Shown one piece after another: positions 1-5,061 of a stretch of DNA of 5,061 nucleotides. The notes beneath the pieces are model-generated. The model was not told the DNA's origin. It was given only the letters and a program-made list of their open reading frames with translations, and searched no databases. Source of the stretch: an uncultured Lachnospiraceae bacterium (lineage in GTDB: Bacteria > Bacillota > Clostridia > Lachnospirales > Lachnospiraceae); contig CACZQU010000439.1 of assembly GCA_902783305.1 (NCBI GenBank), forward strand, positions 1 through 5,061. Direction: 5' to 3'. The position numbers were made by a program, and so were the translations under genes. The first letter of the stretch is position 1. Every line of letters starts with the position of its first letter.

Positions 1-1
1 C

Positions 2-424
2 ATTACCTCAACCGAAGAGCAGAGTGTGGACTTCCGGAATAGTCCGTGCGTTGACAGCGTTCTGCACCTGAAACTCAACGACCTGACAGAGGAATATGAC
101 GAAGAAGGAATTCCATACGGACGTCCTCTTCCGGAGCAGAGGGATCTTGATGGTTTGAAAGCATTTGCGGACAAACTTGAGACCGAACGACTGATCATTC
201 ACTGCTGGGAGGGCGTTTCACGCTCTTCAGCAGTGGCAGCGGGGATATATGAATATCGCGGCTGCGTGGATACGCTGCGTACAACCCAGTGCTTTGTTCC
301 GAATCGGCGAATCTATGCGCTGGTATGCCGTGAGCTCGGTATACATCCCGGTAACCTCTGCTATGAATCCATTCCCGATAAAGGTTTTTCCCTGCTTGTT
401 CTCCAGAGAGGCGGAAGGAAATAA
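2..424 (+). CDS. Protein tyrosine / dual-specificity phosphatase-like protein, 5' end missing
   Basis: This is the C-terminal 140 residues of a cysteine-dependent phosphatase of the tyrosine/dual-specificity fold; the frame is open to the left edge, so the real start lies upstream. The GTG at 26 is a possible start but would remove sequence that reads smoothly into the domain. The signature is H-C-W-E-G-V-S-R-S-S, encoded from 200; it fits HCx5RS, with the nucleophile Cys at 203-205 and the phosphate-binding Arg at 221-223. An Asp in LNDLTE, upstream of the P-loop, is a candidate general acid. A later PNRRIYAL segment is, from memory, typical of small bacterial and phage proteins of this group. 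No signal peptide or membrane segment is visible in the part present, so a cytoplasmic enzyme is likely. The substrate (phosphoprotein or another phosphoester) cannot be told. The TAA stop is one base before the next ATG, indicating co-transcription and probably translational coupling with the hydrolase. Family assignment is good; function is inferred. Confidence 0.85.
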   Translation: MTSTEEQSVDFRNSPCVDSVLHLKLNDLTEEYDEEGIPYGRPLPEQRDLDGLKAFADKLETERLIIHCWEGVSRSSAVAAGIYEYRGCVDTLRTTQCFVPNRRIYALVCRELGIHPGNLCYESIPDKGFSLLVLQRGGRK

Positions 425-425
425 G

Positions 426-1202
426 ATGGAATACTTTAAGCTCAGAAAACCGGACAGCTACATTGTATCCTGCTTGAAAGAGATCCCGGAAGAACCCAAA
501 GGAATCGTAATAGCGATACACGGGTTTTCCAGCTGTAAAGAGTGCGCCACTTACCAGATGCTTCTTAGAAGAATGCCGGCTGCCGGCTATGGCGTAATTG
601 GAATAGATTTGCCCGGACACGGCTCGGAAGAGTCTTTACTGGAGGTTCTCAGGATAGAAGGAGCCCTAAACAGCATAGAAGCAGCGGAGAAATACGCGGT
701 TGAACGCTATCCGCGCATGAAGATTTGCTACTTCGCCTCAAGTTTTGGAGCGTATCTGACGGGGCTGTATATAAGCACAAGGCCTCACGAGGGGAGAAAA
801 GCTTTCTTCCGCAGCGCAGCGGTCAATATGCCGAGTCTGTTTGTAAAAGAGAATCCGACGCAGGCAGACAGGGAGGTGCTTGCGGAAATGGAGAAAAATG
901 GTTACTACGACAGTGTTATTGATCTTGGCAAGCCGGTACGCATCGTAAGAGAAATGTATCACGATCTGGAAACAACGGATTTGTTTGAACTTTTTGCTCC
1001 CGAACATTATGGGAAAAACAGAGTGATGATGGTTCACGGTTCGGACGATGCGGTTATTGATCCGAAAGCCGCCAGGGAATTTGCGGACAGATTCCATATA
1101 CCTATGATGATTTTCGATGGTGAAGGCCATTCTTTATCCGACCATCCGGATACGCCTGACCTGGTCGCAGATCTCGCCATCTCGTTTTACAATATGGAAT
1201 AA
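426..1202 (+). CDS. Alpha/beta hydrolase (serine esterase/lysophospholipase-like)
   Basis: A complete 258-residue alpha/beta-fold hydrolase, a normal length for a single-domain member. Visible landmarks are the oxyanion-hole HGFSS (residues 32-36) after strand IVIAI, the conserved GIDLPGHG (59-66), the nucleophile elbow A-S-S-F-G (104-108; Ser106, codon 741-743, with Ala in place of the usual first Gly), the acid in HGSDDAV (Asp208), and the catalytic His235 in GEGHS. The triad is therefore intact. Residues about 120-195 form a helical cap insert. There is no signal peptide, so it is probably cytoplasmic. Likely chemistry is hydrolysis of a carboxylic ester or acyl lipid; the substrate is unknown. 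ATG 426 is chosen over in-frame starts from 249 because those would overlap the phosphatase deeply, while 426 has GGAAGG (413-418) seven bases before it and begins one base after the upstream stop. A strong hairpin follows the gene. Confidence 0.9.
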   Translation: MEYFKLRKPDSYIVSCLKEIPEEPKGIVIAIHGFSSCKECATYQMLLRRMPAAGYGVIGIDLPGHGSEESLLEVLRIEGALNSIEAAEKYAVERYPRMKICYFASSFGAYLTGLYISTRPHEGRKAFFRSAAVNMPSLFVKENPTQADREVLAEMEKNGYYDSVIDLGKPVRIVREMYHDLETTDLFELFAPEHYGKNRVMMVHGSDDAVIDPKAAREFADRFHIPMMIFDGEGHSLSDHPDTPDLVADLAISFYNME

Positions 1203-1239
1203 AATAAAGAAAGATATGTGAATCCCTATACAATAATAT

Positions 1240-1299
1240 AAAAACAGCACGTGCCAAAAATCCCATATCTGAAGGCAGGGAACACAGCACGTGCTTTTT
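1240..1299. terminator. Strong hairpin, probable bidirectional terminator
   Basis: Two copies of GCACGTGC (1247-1254 and 1287-1294) can pair as an 8-bp GC-rich stem. The stem is flanked by AAAAA at 1240-1244 and TTTTT at 1295-1299, so the A/T runs also face each other (with an unpaired CA on the left). The 32-base loop contains a small TCCC/GGGA pairing (1261-1264 with 1278-1281). It lies 38 bases after the hydrolase stop, between convergent genes. Because it has T-runs on both strands, it could end the plus-strand operon and also catch read-through from mscS. Each arm is itself a palindrome, which is odd for a simple terminator. Confidence 0.75.
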
Positions 1300-1325
1300 G
1301 CAGTACGGTCAGAGCTTAAAGAATC

Positions 1326-1361
1326 AAAAATAGAGAGTGTTTCTGCTGTTACAAACAGAAA
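1326..1361 (-). terminator. Possible weak terminator after mscS
   Basis: On the minus strand, just past the mscS stop, a TTTCTG/CAGAAA stem (1356-1361 with 1340-1345) encloses a 10-base loop. An alternative inner pairing is CTGTT/AACAG at 1346-1350 with 1354-1358. A T-run on the minus strand (A-run 1326-1330 on plus) follows only after about nine more bases. The stem is short and AT-rich, so this is a weak candidate; the stronger hairpin at 1240-1299 may do the actual work. Confidence 0.3.
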
Positions 1362-1371
1362 TATCCATTTT

Positions 1372-2211
1372 TCATGACATATGGACGTTCAAATGATTAT
1401 ATGTCATTTCAACGCCTTTTTCAGCGAAGGAACTGCGTATATTCTCGTTAAGATTAAAGAAAACATCCCAATAATCTGTGCCGTTGCACCAAACACGAAC
1501 AGTATATTCGATGCAGCTGTCCTTGAACTCACTCAGTCGTATGAATGGAGCAGGATCATTCAGAATCCGGCTGTCTTTGGAAACTGCATCCAAAACTGCA
1601 GCTTTAACATCTTCCGTGCTGCTCTCGTATGACGCTGAGATGATCCTGTCGACACGTCGAAGAGGTTCCCGGCTGTAATTTTTGATCGTGGCTCCTGTTA
1701 CGTCGCTGTTCGGTATGTTAACGGCTACATTGTCCAGCGTGTTCAGCTGGGTGTAGAAGAGACCGATTGTCTTGACTGTACCTGCCTTGCCGGCAGCTTC
1801 AACATAATCTCCCGCTCTGAACGGTTTCGATATCAGCAGCGTTAATCCAGAGAAGAGGTTCGCAAGGATGTTCTGGACAGAAAGAGAAAGTGCAAGACCT
1901 GCAATACTGATCAAAGCCACAAGGGATGTTGTAGGAATCCCTAATGCGCCTGCGACAATAATCGCCGTAAGGATCCAGAGAAAAATCTTAATTGCGGAAA
2001 GGATAAACCCTTTGAGCGTGCCATCCAGTTTTGATACACTGTTAAGCAATCTGGTGACTAATCTCAAAATCAGCTTCAAGACAACGAAACATACCAGGAA
2101 TGTCAATACAGAGCTGATGAGAGTAGACAATGCCATAGAGCCTATGGATACTTTGCTTAAAGCACCGTAATCCAGATCGTTAAAGTTCATTTCGCTTAAT
2201 TCCAGGTCCAT
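1372..2211 (-). CDS. mscS: Small-conductance mechanosensitive channel, MscS family
   Basis: A complete 279-residue MscS-type channel, close to the 286 residues of the E. coli protein. Members form heptamers in the inner membrane that open under tension and release osmolytes during hypo-osmotic shock. Three hydrophobic segments are seen at about residues 27-53, 68-91 and 95-127, the last being the pore-lining TM3 (AGLALSLSVQN, then NLFSG). It runs directly into the family signature KPFRAGDYV (129-137), then the cytoplasmic beta domain with AGTV (143-146) and IPNS (166-169), and a C-terminal alpha/beta domain ending near NHLNVHM. At the position of E. coli Gly113, the TM3 kink residue, this protein has Asn114. 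ATG 2211 is supported by a GAAAGGAG site (2228-2221) nine bases upstream. The gene stands alone: it converges with the hydrolase gene and diverges from mazG. A TTGATT / 17 bp / TACTAT promoter lies just upstream. The family is very secure; exact conductance is not predictable. Confidence 0.95.
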   Translation of the reverse strand: MDLELSEMNFNDLDYGALSKVSIGSMALSTLISSVLTFLVCFVVLKLILRLVTRLLNSVSKLDGTLKGFILSAIKIFLWILTAIIVAGALGIPTTSLVALISIAGLALSLSVQNILANLFSGLTLLISKPFRAGDYVEAAGKAGTVKTIGLFYTQLNTLDNVAVNIPNSDVTGATIKNYSREPLRRVDRIISASYESSTEDVKAAVLDAVSKDSRILNDPAPFIRLSEFKDSCIEYTVRVWCNGTDYWDVFFNLNENIRSSFAEKGVEMTYNHLNVHMS

Positions 2212-2243
2212 TAAAGCATGCTCCTTTCACGTGATTTTTCTTT

Positions 2244-2272
2244 ATAGTACTTCGTAACTCGAAATTAATCAA
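2244..2272 (-). promoter_or_regulatory. Candidate sigma-A promoter for mscS
   Basis: Read on the minus strand, TTGATT (2272-2267) and TACTAT (2249-2244) are separated by exactly 17 bases. This places the start of transcription near 2237 and gives a leader of about 25 bases containing the Shine-Dalgarno site. The -35 matches four of six consensus bases and the -10 four of six; TATAAA in an overlapping register is an alternative -10. The -35 sits within the interleaved inverted repeats at 2267-2290. Confidence 0.55.
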
Positions 2273-2290
2273 TATCATTTGATTGATATT
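2267..2290. repeat. Interleaved inverted repeats, possible operator
   Basis: Two overlapping perfect inverted repeats lie in the divergent mscS/mazG intergenic region. AATCAA (2267-2272) pairs with TTGATT (2279-2284), and AATATCA (2271-2277) pairs with TGATATT (2284-2290), each with a 6-base gap. They cover the proposed mscS -35 and end 13 bases before the proposed mazG -35. This position suits a regulator-binding site. AT-rich sequence makes short chance palindromes common, so this is only a candidate. Confidence 0.3.
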
Positions 2291-2303
2291 TTCCTTCATT
2301 TTG

Positions 2304-2332
2304 TTGTGTATGCTCGTTTTTCCTGATATAAT
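2304..2332 (+). promoter_or_regulatory. Extended -10 promoter for mazG
   Basis: A perfect TATAAT (2327-2332) is preceded by TG one base upstream (2324-2325), forming an extended -10. A weak -35, TTGTGT (2304-2309), lies 17 bases before it. Transcription would start near 2339, giving a leader of about 48 bases. That leader contains a small stem GATGA/TCATC (2342-2346 with 2355-2359) ahead of the AGAGGA ribosome site. Confidence 0.75.
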
Positions 2333-2386
2333 TCATTACAAGATGAAATTCTTCTCATCGTTTGACGTAAAAGAAGAGGAATCGTT

Positions 2387-2860
2387 ATGAATGAGATAGA
2401 AAGGTTAATAGAAATCGTTGAAAGGCTGAGAAGCGAGGACGGCTGCCCGTGGGATCGAATGCAAACCCACGAAAGTCTGAAACCGGAATGCATCGAAGAA
2501 GCAGCAGAAGTCATTTGCGGAATCAATATCCTGGAGGAGACAGGTGACGCTGAGAATCTCAAGGAAGAACTGGGGGATCTTCTCCTTCAGGTGATTTTTC
2601 ACGCAGTTATGGCAGAAGAGGAAGGATTATTCACTTTTGATGATGTCATTAAAACTGTTTCGGAAAAGATGATTCGGAGACATCCGCATGTTTTTTCAGG
2701 AGCGAAGTATGAATCTGAAGAGGAACAGCTTGCAGCGTGGGAGAGATTAAAGGAAGCAGAAAAGCTCGGAAAAGAATGGTGCAAGGATTATCTGCCTGCA
2801 GCTTTTGACGAGGCGGAAGCAATGATTCAAAAAGCCAGACAGCGCAAAAATATACTTTGA
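2387..2860 (+). CDS. mazG: MazG-family nucleoside triphosphate pyrophosphohydrolase, short single-domain form
   Basis: A complete 157-residue MazG. The family hydrolyses nucleoside triphosphates to monophosphate plus pyrophosphate, clearing non-canonical or damaged nucleotides in the cytoplasm. The MazG start signature DGCPWDRMQTHESL (18-31) is present. The metal-binding residues are the EEAAE block (37-41) and EELGD (60-64), i.e. the EExxE...ExxD pattern, followed by the conserved RRHPHVF (97-103). The well-known E. coli protein has about 263 residues and two MazG domains. Here the protein ends at IQKARQRKNIL, just where the inter-domain linker would begin, and no second domain follows the TGA. 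All N-terminal active-site residues are intact, so it need not be inactive. ATG 2387 has AGAGGA (2375-2380) six bases upstream and an extended -10 promoter. It diverges from mscS; there is no mazEF or relA neighbour. No clear terminator follows, so read-through into the next gene is possible. Confidence 0.93.
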   Translation: MNEIERLIEIVERLRSEDGCPWDRMQTHESLKPECIEEAAEVICGINILEETGDAENLKEELGDLLLQVIFHAVMAEEEGLFTFDDVIKTVSEKMIRRHPHVFSGAKYESEEEQLAAWERLKEAEKLGKEWCKDYLPAAFDEAEAMIQKARQRKNIL

Positions 2861-2890
2861 TATATATTTCTGAGGCTTATATTGTCTTTC

Positions 2891-2919
2891 TTTCAATTTT
2901 CCTTCTTTCATGTTAAAAT
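2891..2919 (+). promoter_or_regulatory. Extended -10 promoter for the rRNA methyltransferase gene
   Basis: TAAAAT (2914-2919), five of six consensus bases, is preceded by TG one base away (2911-2912), making an extended -10. The -35 at 17-base spacing is poor (TTTCAA, 2891-2896), which extended -10 promoters tolerate. The predicted start near 2926 gives a leader of about 80 bases. I saw no recognisable riboswitch or attenuator in that leader. Confidence 0.6.
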
Positions 2920-3007
2920 GATACACAAAGAACGGCTGAAGGAAAGCGACGTCTATAGTAACTGAAAAAACGTTGATTGCTGTAAAACATGTGAGCTGGG
3001 GTGAATC

Positions 3008-4237
3008 ATGAAAACTGAACGGCCTTATCCTGGACTTCATATCACAAAGAAGGGAAGCAGAAGTGCACAGAGCGGCCATCCATGGATCTATGAGGAAGAG
3101 GTTTTGACTGACCAGGGTGGCTTGGAAAACGGAAGTCTTGTGGATGCGGTCTCAGAAAACGGCAGATATCTCGGGACAGGACTCCTGAGTAAAAATAGTA
3201 AGATCCGCATCAGACTGTTATCTGATAATGCCAATGATCGGTATGACGAGGCTTTCTGGAGAAGAAGAATAGAATACGCATGGAATTACAGAAAGACCGT
3301 CATGAGAGATGATGTCTGCTGCTGCAGAATCATATACGGAGAAGCAGACGGTTTTCCGGGTCTGACAGTGGACCGTTTTTCAGATCTTTTGAGTGTGCAG
3401 TGTTTTTCATTCGGGATGGAACAGAGAAAAGAGCTACTTTATCATTTGCTGCTCGACGTTCTTCATAAGGACGGACAGACTATCCGTGGTATCTTTGAAA
3501 GGAATGACAATGCACTCAGGGAAAGGGAAGGCCTGATTAAGAATAAAGGCTGGTATTATTATGAAGGCGAGCAGACTTCAGATTCTGCAATAACGGAAAT
3601 CATGGAAAACGGCATACGGTACCTTGTTGATGTAGAAACTGGACAAAAAACCGGTTTCTTTCTCGATCAGAAATACAACCGCCTTGCCGTATCTAAGCTT
3701 TCAAAAGGGAAGACGGTTTTGGACTGCTTCACGCATACGGGATCCTTTGCGTTGAATGCTGTTATGGGAGGGGCCGCTCATGTGACAGCGGTGGATATTT
3801 CAGATATGGCTGTTCAGATGGCGAGAGAGAACGCTTTACACAACGGAATGCAGGATCGGATGGATTTTATGACAGCAGATGTGTTTGAGCTTTTACCGGA
3901 ACTGGCATCCAAAGGTCAAAAACGGTATGACTTTATCATATTAGACCCTCCTGCGTTCACCAAATCGAAAAAAACAGCCTCCAATGCACAACGCGGCTAT
4001 AAGGAAATCAATTATAGAGCGATGAAGCTGCTTCCGCGGGGTGGATACCTTGCTACAGCAAGCTGCAGCCATTTTATGCCGTCAGAGCAGTTTGAAATGA
4101 TGCTGAAAAGCGCTGCGAAAGATGCCGGCGTCAGTTTGCGGCAGATTGAAGTTCGGCAGCAGGCGCCGGACCATCCTATCCTGTGGAATGTCCCTGAGAC
4201 AGATTATTTGAAATTTTACCTGTTTCAGGTGTTTTAG
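3008..4237 (+). CDS. rlmI: RlmI-type class I SAM-dependent 23S rRNA methyltransferase (COG1092)
   Basis: A complete 409-residue protein, close to E. coli RlmI (396), which makes 5-methylcytosine at 23S rRNA position 1962. An N-terminal PUA-type RNA-binding domain (about 8-80) carries SGHPWIYEEEV (22-32). A central domain has the family block YGEADGFPGLTVDRF (110-124). The Rossmann methyltransferase domain shows TGQKTGFFLDQK (211-222), SAM-binding motif I LDCFTHTGSFAL (238-249), the acidic AVDIS (261-265), catalytic-loop DPPAF (313-317) and the C-terminal ASCSHF (351-356), whose Cys353 fits the RlmI nucleophile. The carboxyl-terminal PDHPILWNVPETDYLKFY is also typical. ATG 3008 follows GGGGTGA (2998-3004), which resembles the 16S-complementary GGAGGTGA. 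Three consecutive Cys (104-106) precede the GEADG block. The family is very secure; the exact modified base is inferred from E. coli, and Firmicutes homologues may differ in target. Confidence 0.93.
   Translation: MKTERPYPGLHITKKGSRSAQSGHPWIYEEEVLTDQGGLENGSLVDAVSENGRYLGTGLLSKNSKIRIRLLSDNANDRYDEAFWRRRIEYAWNYRKTVMRDDVCCCRIIYGEADGFPGLTVDRFSDLLSVQCFSFGMEQRKELLYHLLLDVLHKDGQTIRGIFERNDNALREREGLIKNKGWYYYEGEQTSDSAITEIMENGIRYLVDVETGQKTGFFLDQKYNRLAVSKLSKGKTVLDCFTHTGSFALNAVMGGAAHVTAVDISDMAVQMARENALHNGMQDRMDFMTADVFELLPELASKGQKRYDFIILDPPAFTKSKKTASNAQRGYKEINYRAMKLLPRGGYLATASCSHFMPSEQFEMMLKSAAKDAGVSLRQIEVRQQAPDHPILWNVPETDYLKFYLFQVF
4218..4235 (+). terminator. Very small hairpin overlapping the methyltransferase stop codon
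   Basis: ACCTG (4218-4222), a TTT loop and CAGGT (4226-4230) form a 5-bp stem, extendable by one T-G pair and followed by GTTTT. It falls in the last codons of the gene. It could act as a weak terminator or RNA end, but the short stem and short T-run make this uncertain. No better terminator is visible between 4238 and 4344. Confidence 0.25.
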
Positions 4238-4291
4238 TATACCGGTCAATCAGGTGTTATCGAATCATATTGTTTATTCATTTCCTGCTAC

Positions 4292-4320
4292 TTGATTATA
4301 TTGGTTTTTTCCTGTATGAT
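4292..4320 (+). promoter_or_regulatory. Sigma-A promoter for the serine hydrolase
   Basis: TTGATT (4292-4297) and TATGAT (4315-4320) are spaced by exactly 17 bases; the -10 matches five and the -35 four of six consensus bases. Transcription would begin near 4327, giving a short leader of about 18 bases carrying the GAGGG ribosome site at 4333-4337. The same -35 hexamer and spacing occur in the proposed mscS promoter. Confidence 0.7.
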
Positions 4321-4344
4321 ACGTTTTCCAGTGAGGGTTTTGAA

Positions 4345-5061
4345 ATGAAAAGAAGTTATTTTATCTGTGCTATTTCGGTATTGCTTGTGTTAACTGAACT
4401 GATTGGTGCTTGTCCGATTGCTGACGCAGATCTGAACAACGAAGAGATCATTCAACAGGAAGCAATTCAGCAGCTATTTGATGACTATATTGAGAGAACA
4501 GGAGTAAATCCGGACCTGATTTCCGTAGGATATGTTTATACCGCGACCGGAGAAACCTGGTATCACAATGAGGATAAATGGTATTATTCCGCAAGCCTGT
4601 ATAAAGTGCCGCTTATGATGCTGCTGGCAGAGCGGGAAGCAAACGGGGAACTTGATGCAGATTCAGAAATCAACGGCATGACGCTCTCTGCAATTGAGGA
4701 AGAAGTTTTGATCAGCTCAAACAATCCCGTAGCATATTCCACCATGCTGTATATAGCTCAGCCAAATGAGTGCAGAAAAATGTTTCAGAGGTATTCCAGC
4801 CTTTCCGAAGACTATTATTCATGGGAATTTTACAGTTACAGCTACTTTACCGCCAGATTTGTGACTGACGTGATGAAGACGTTGTATGAAAACAGCGATT
4901 GTTTTCCAAGATTGATCGATTATATGAAACAGGCGCAGCCCAACCACTACTTCCGCCTGGAACTCGAAGATGCAGGCCTGGAGATTGCACAAAAGTACGG
5001 CAGTTATCATGATGAAGATGAAAAAGACTGGAATCATACCACAGGTATCATCTATACTCCA
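4345..5061 (+). CDS. Secreted beta-lactamase-like serine hydrolase, 3' end missing
   Basis: The first 239 residues of an exported protein of the class A beta-lactamase/penicillin-recognising fold; the frame is open at the right edge. Residues 1-22 form a signal peptide (Lys-Arg, then a hydrophobic core). The end LIGAC could be a lipobox with lipidated Cys23, or signal peptidase I could cut after ADA (26-28). The active-site boxes are SLYK (84-87; Ser84 nucleophile, Lys87 base), SNN (125-127; the SxN box) and KYG (217-219), which stands where class A enzymes have KTG. The last is followed by NHTTGIIYTP, probably a strand near the C-terminus, so perhaps only a few tens of residues are missing. 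From the family, relatives act on cell-wall peptides or are uncharacterised; true beta-lactamase activity is not implied, and an Exx[LN] omega-loop motif is not evident. ATG 4345 has GAGGG seven bases upstream and its own promoter. Confidence 0.85.
   Translation, partial: MKRSYFICAISVLLVLTELIGACPIADADLNNEEIIQQEAIQQLFDDYIERTGVNPDLISVGYVYTATGETWYHNEDKWYYSASLYKVPLMMLLAEREANGELDADSEINGMTLSAIEEEVLISSNNPVAYSTMLYIAQPNECRKMFQRYSSLSEDYYSWEFYSYSYFTARFVTDVMKTLYENSDCFPRLIDYMKQAQPNHYFRLELEDAGLEIAQKYGSYHDEDEKDWNHTTGIIYTP

Noticed and set aside
249..425. N-terminal extension of the hydrolase from an in-frame ATG at 249
   Set aside because: It would overlap the phosphatase domain by 176 bases; the extension does not resemble any domain, while ATG 426 has a good ribosome site and begins the recognisable fold.
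195..1130. Long minus-strand open frames opposite the phosphatase and hydrolase genes (195-620, 738-1130)
   Set aside because: They are antisense to well-supported genes, show no domain motifs and have no convincing ribosome sites.
2211..2219. Two-codon upstream ORF (ATG CTT TAA) overlapping the mscS start on the minus strand
   Set aside because: Its ATG is only one base from the Shine-Dalgarno sequence, too close for initiation; most likely chance.
2387..2860. MazG as part of a toxin-antitoxin or defence cassette
   Set aside because: No MazE/MazF-like, RelA-like or other defence gene is next to it; the neighbours are mscS and an rRNA methyltransferase.
2848..2869. AAATATA/TATATTT hairpin spanning the mazG stop as a terminator
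   Set aside because: The stem is entirely A-T with no following T-run, so it is unlikely to terminate transcription.
4225..4258. Direct repeat TCAGGTGTT at the end of the methyltransferase gene (4225-4233 and 4250-4258)
   Set aside because: Only nine bases and two copies; no mobile-element or attachment-site context.

Overview
The window looks like ordinary chromosomal sequence from a bacterium of the Firmicutes, most likely a gut- or host-associated clostridial or erysipelotrichial relative. The evidence is moderate GC content, purine-rich Shine-Dalgarno sites 5 to 9 bases before the starts, AT-rich sigma-A-type promoters (two with a TG-extended -10), and a set of small housekeeping genes each with its own promoter. 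This placement is an inference; the window has no rRNA or other firm taxonomic marker.

Layout. Bases 2-424 hold the 3' part of a cysteine-based protein tyrosine/dual-specificity phosphatase-like gene. One base later comes a 258-residue alpha/beta hydrolase (426-1202); the two are almost certainly one transcript. A strong symmetric hairpin (1240-1299) ends that unit. An MscS-family mechanosensitive channel gene lies on the minus strand (2211-1372) and converges on the hydrolase. From a shared intergenic region (2212-2386), a short single-domain MazG pyrophosphohydrolase gene (2387-2860) is transcribed in the opposite direction. It is followed by an RlmI-type (COG1092) 23S rRNA methyltransferase gene with its own promoter (3008-4237). 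A secreted or lipid-anchored beta-lactamase-like serine hydrolase (4345 onward) has a good promoter and runs off the right edge.

How the genes fit together. The parts belong to general cell maintenance: turgor relief (MscS), nucleotide-pool cleaning (MazG), ribosome modification (RlmI family) and an extracytoplasmic penicillin-recognising-fold enzyme. Only the phosphatase-hydrolase pair shows real operon coupling.

I found no CRISPR array, insertion sequence, tRNA, rRNA, toxin-antitoxin pair or convincing new defence system. The more notable points are the single-domain MazG, an Asn at the expected kink glycine of the MscS pore helix, interleaved inverted repeats over the mscS promoter, and a terminator whose arms are each self-complementary.
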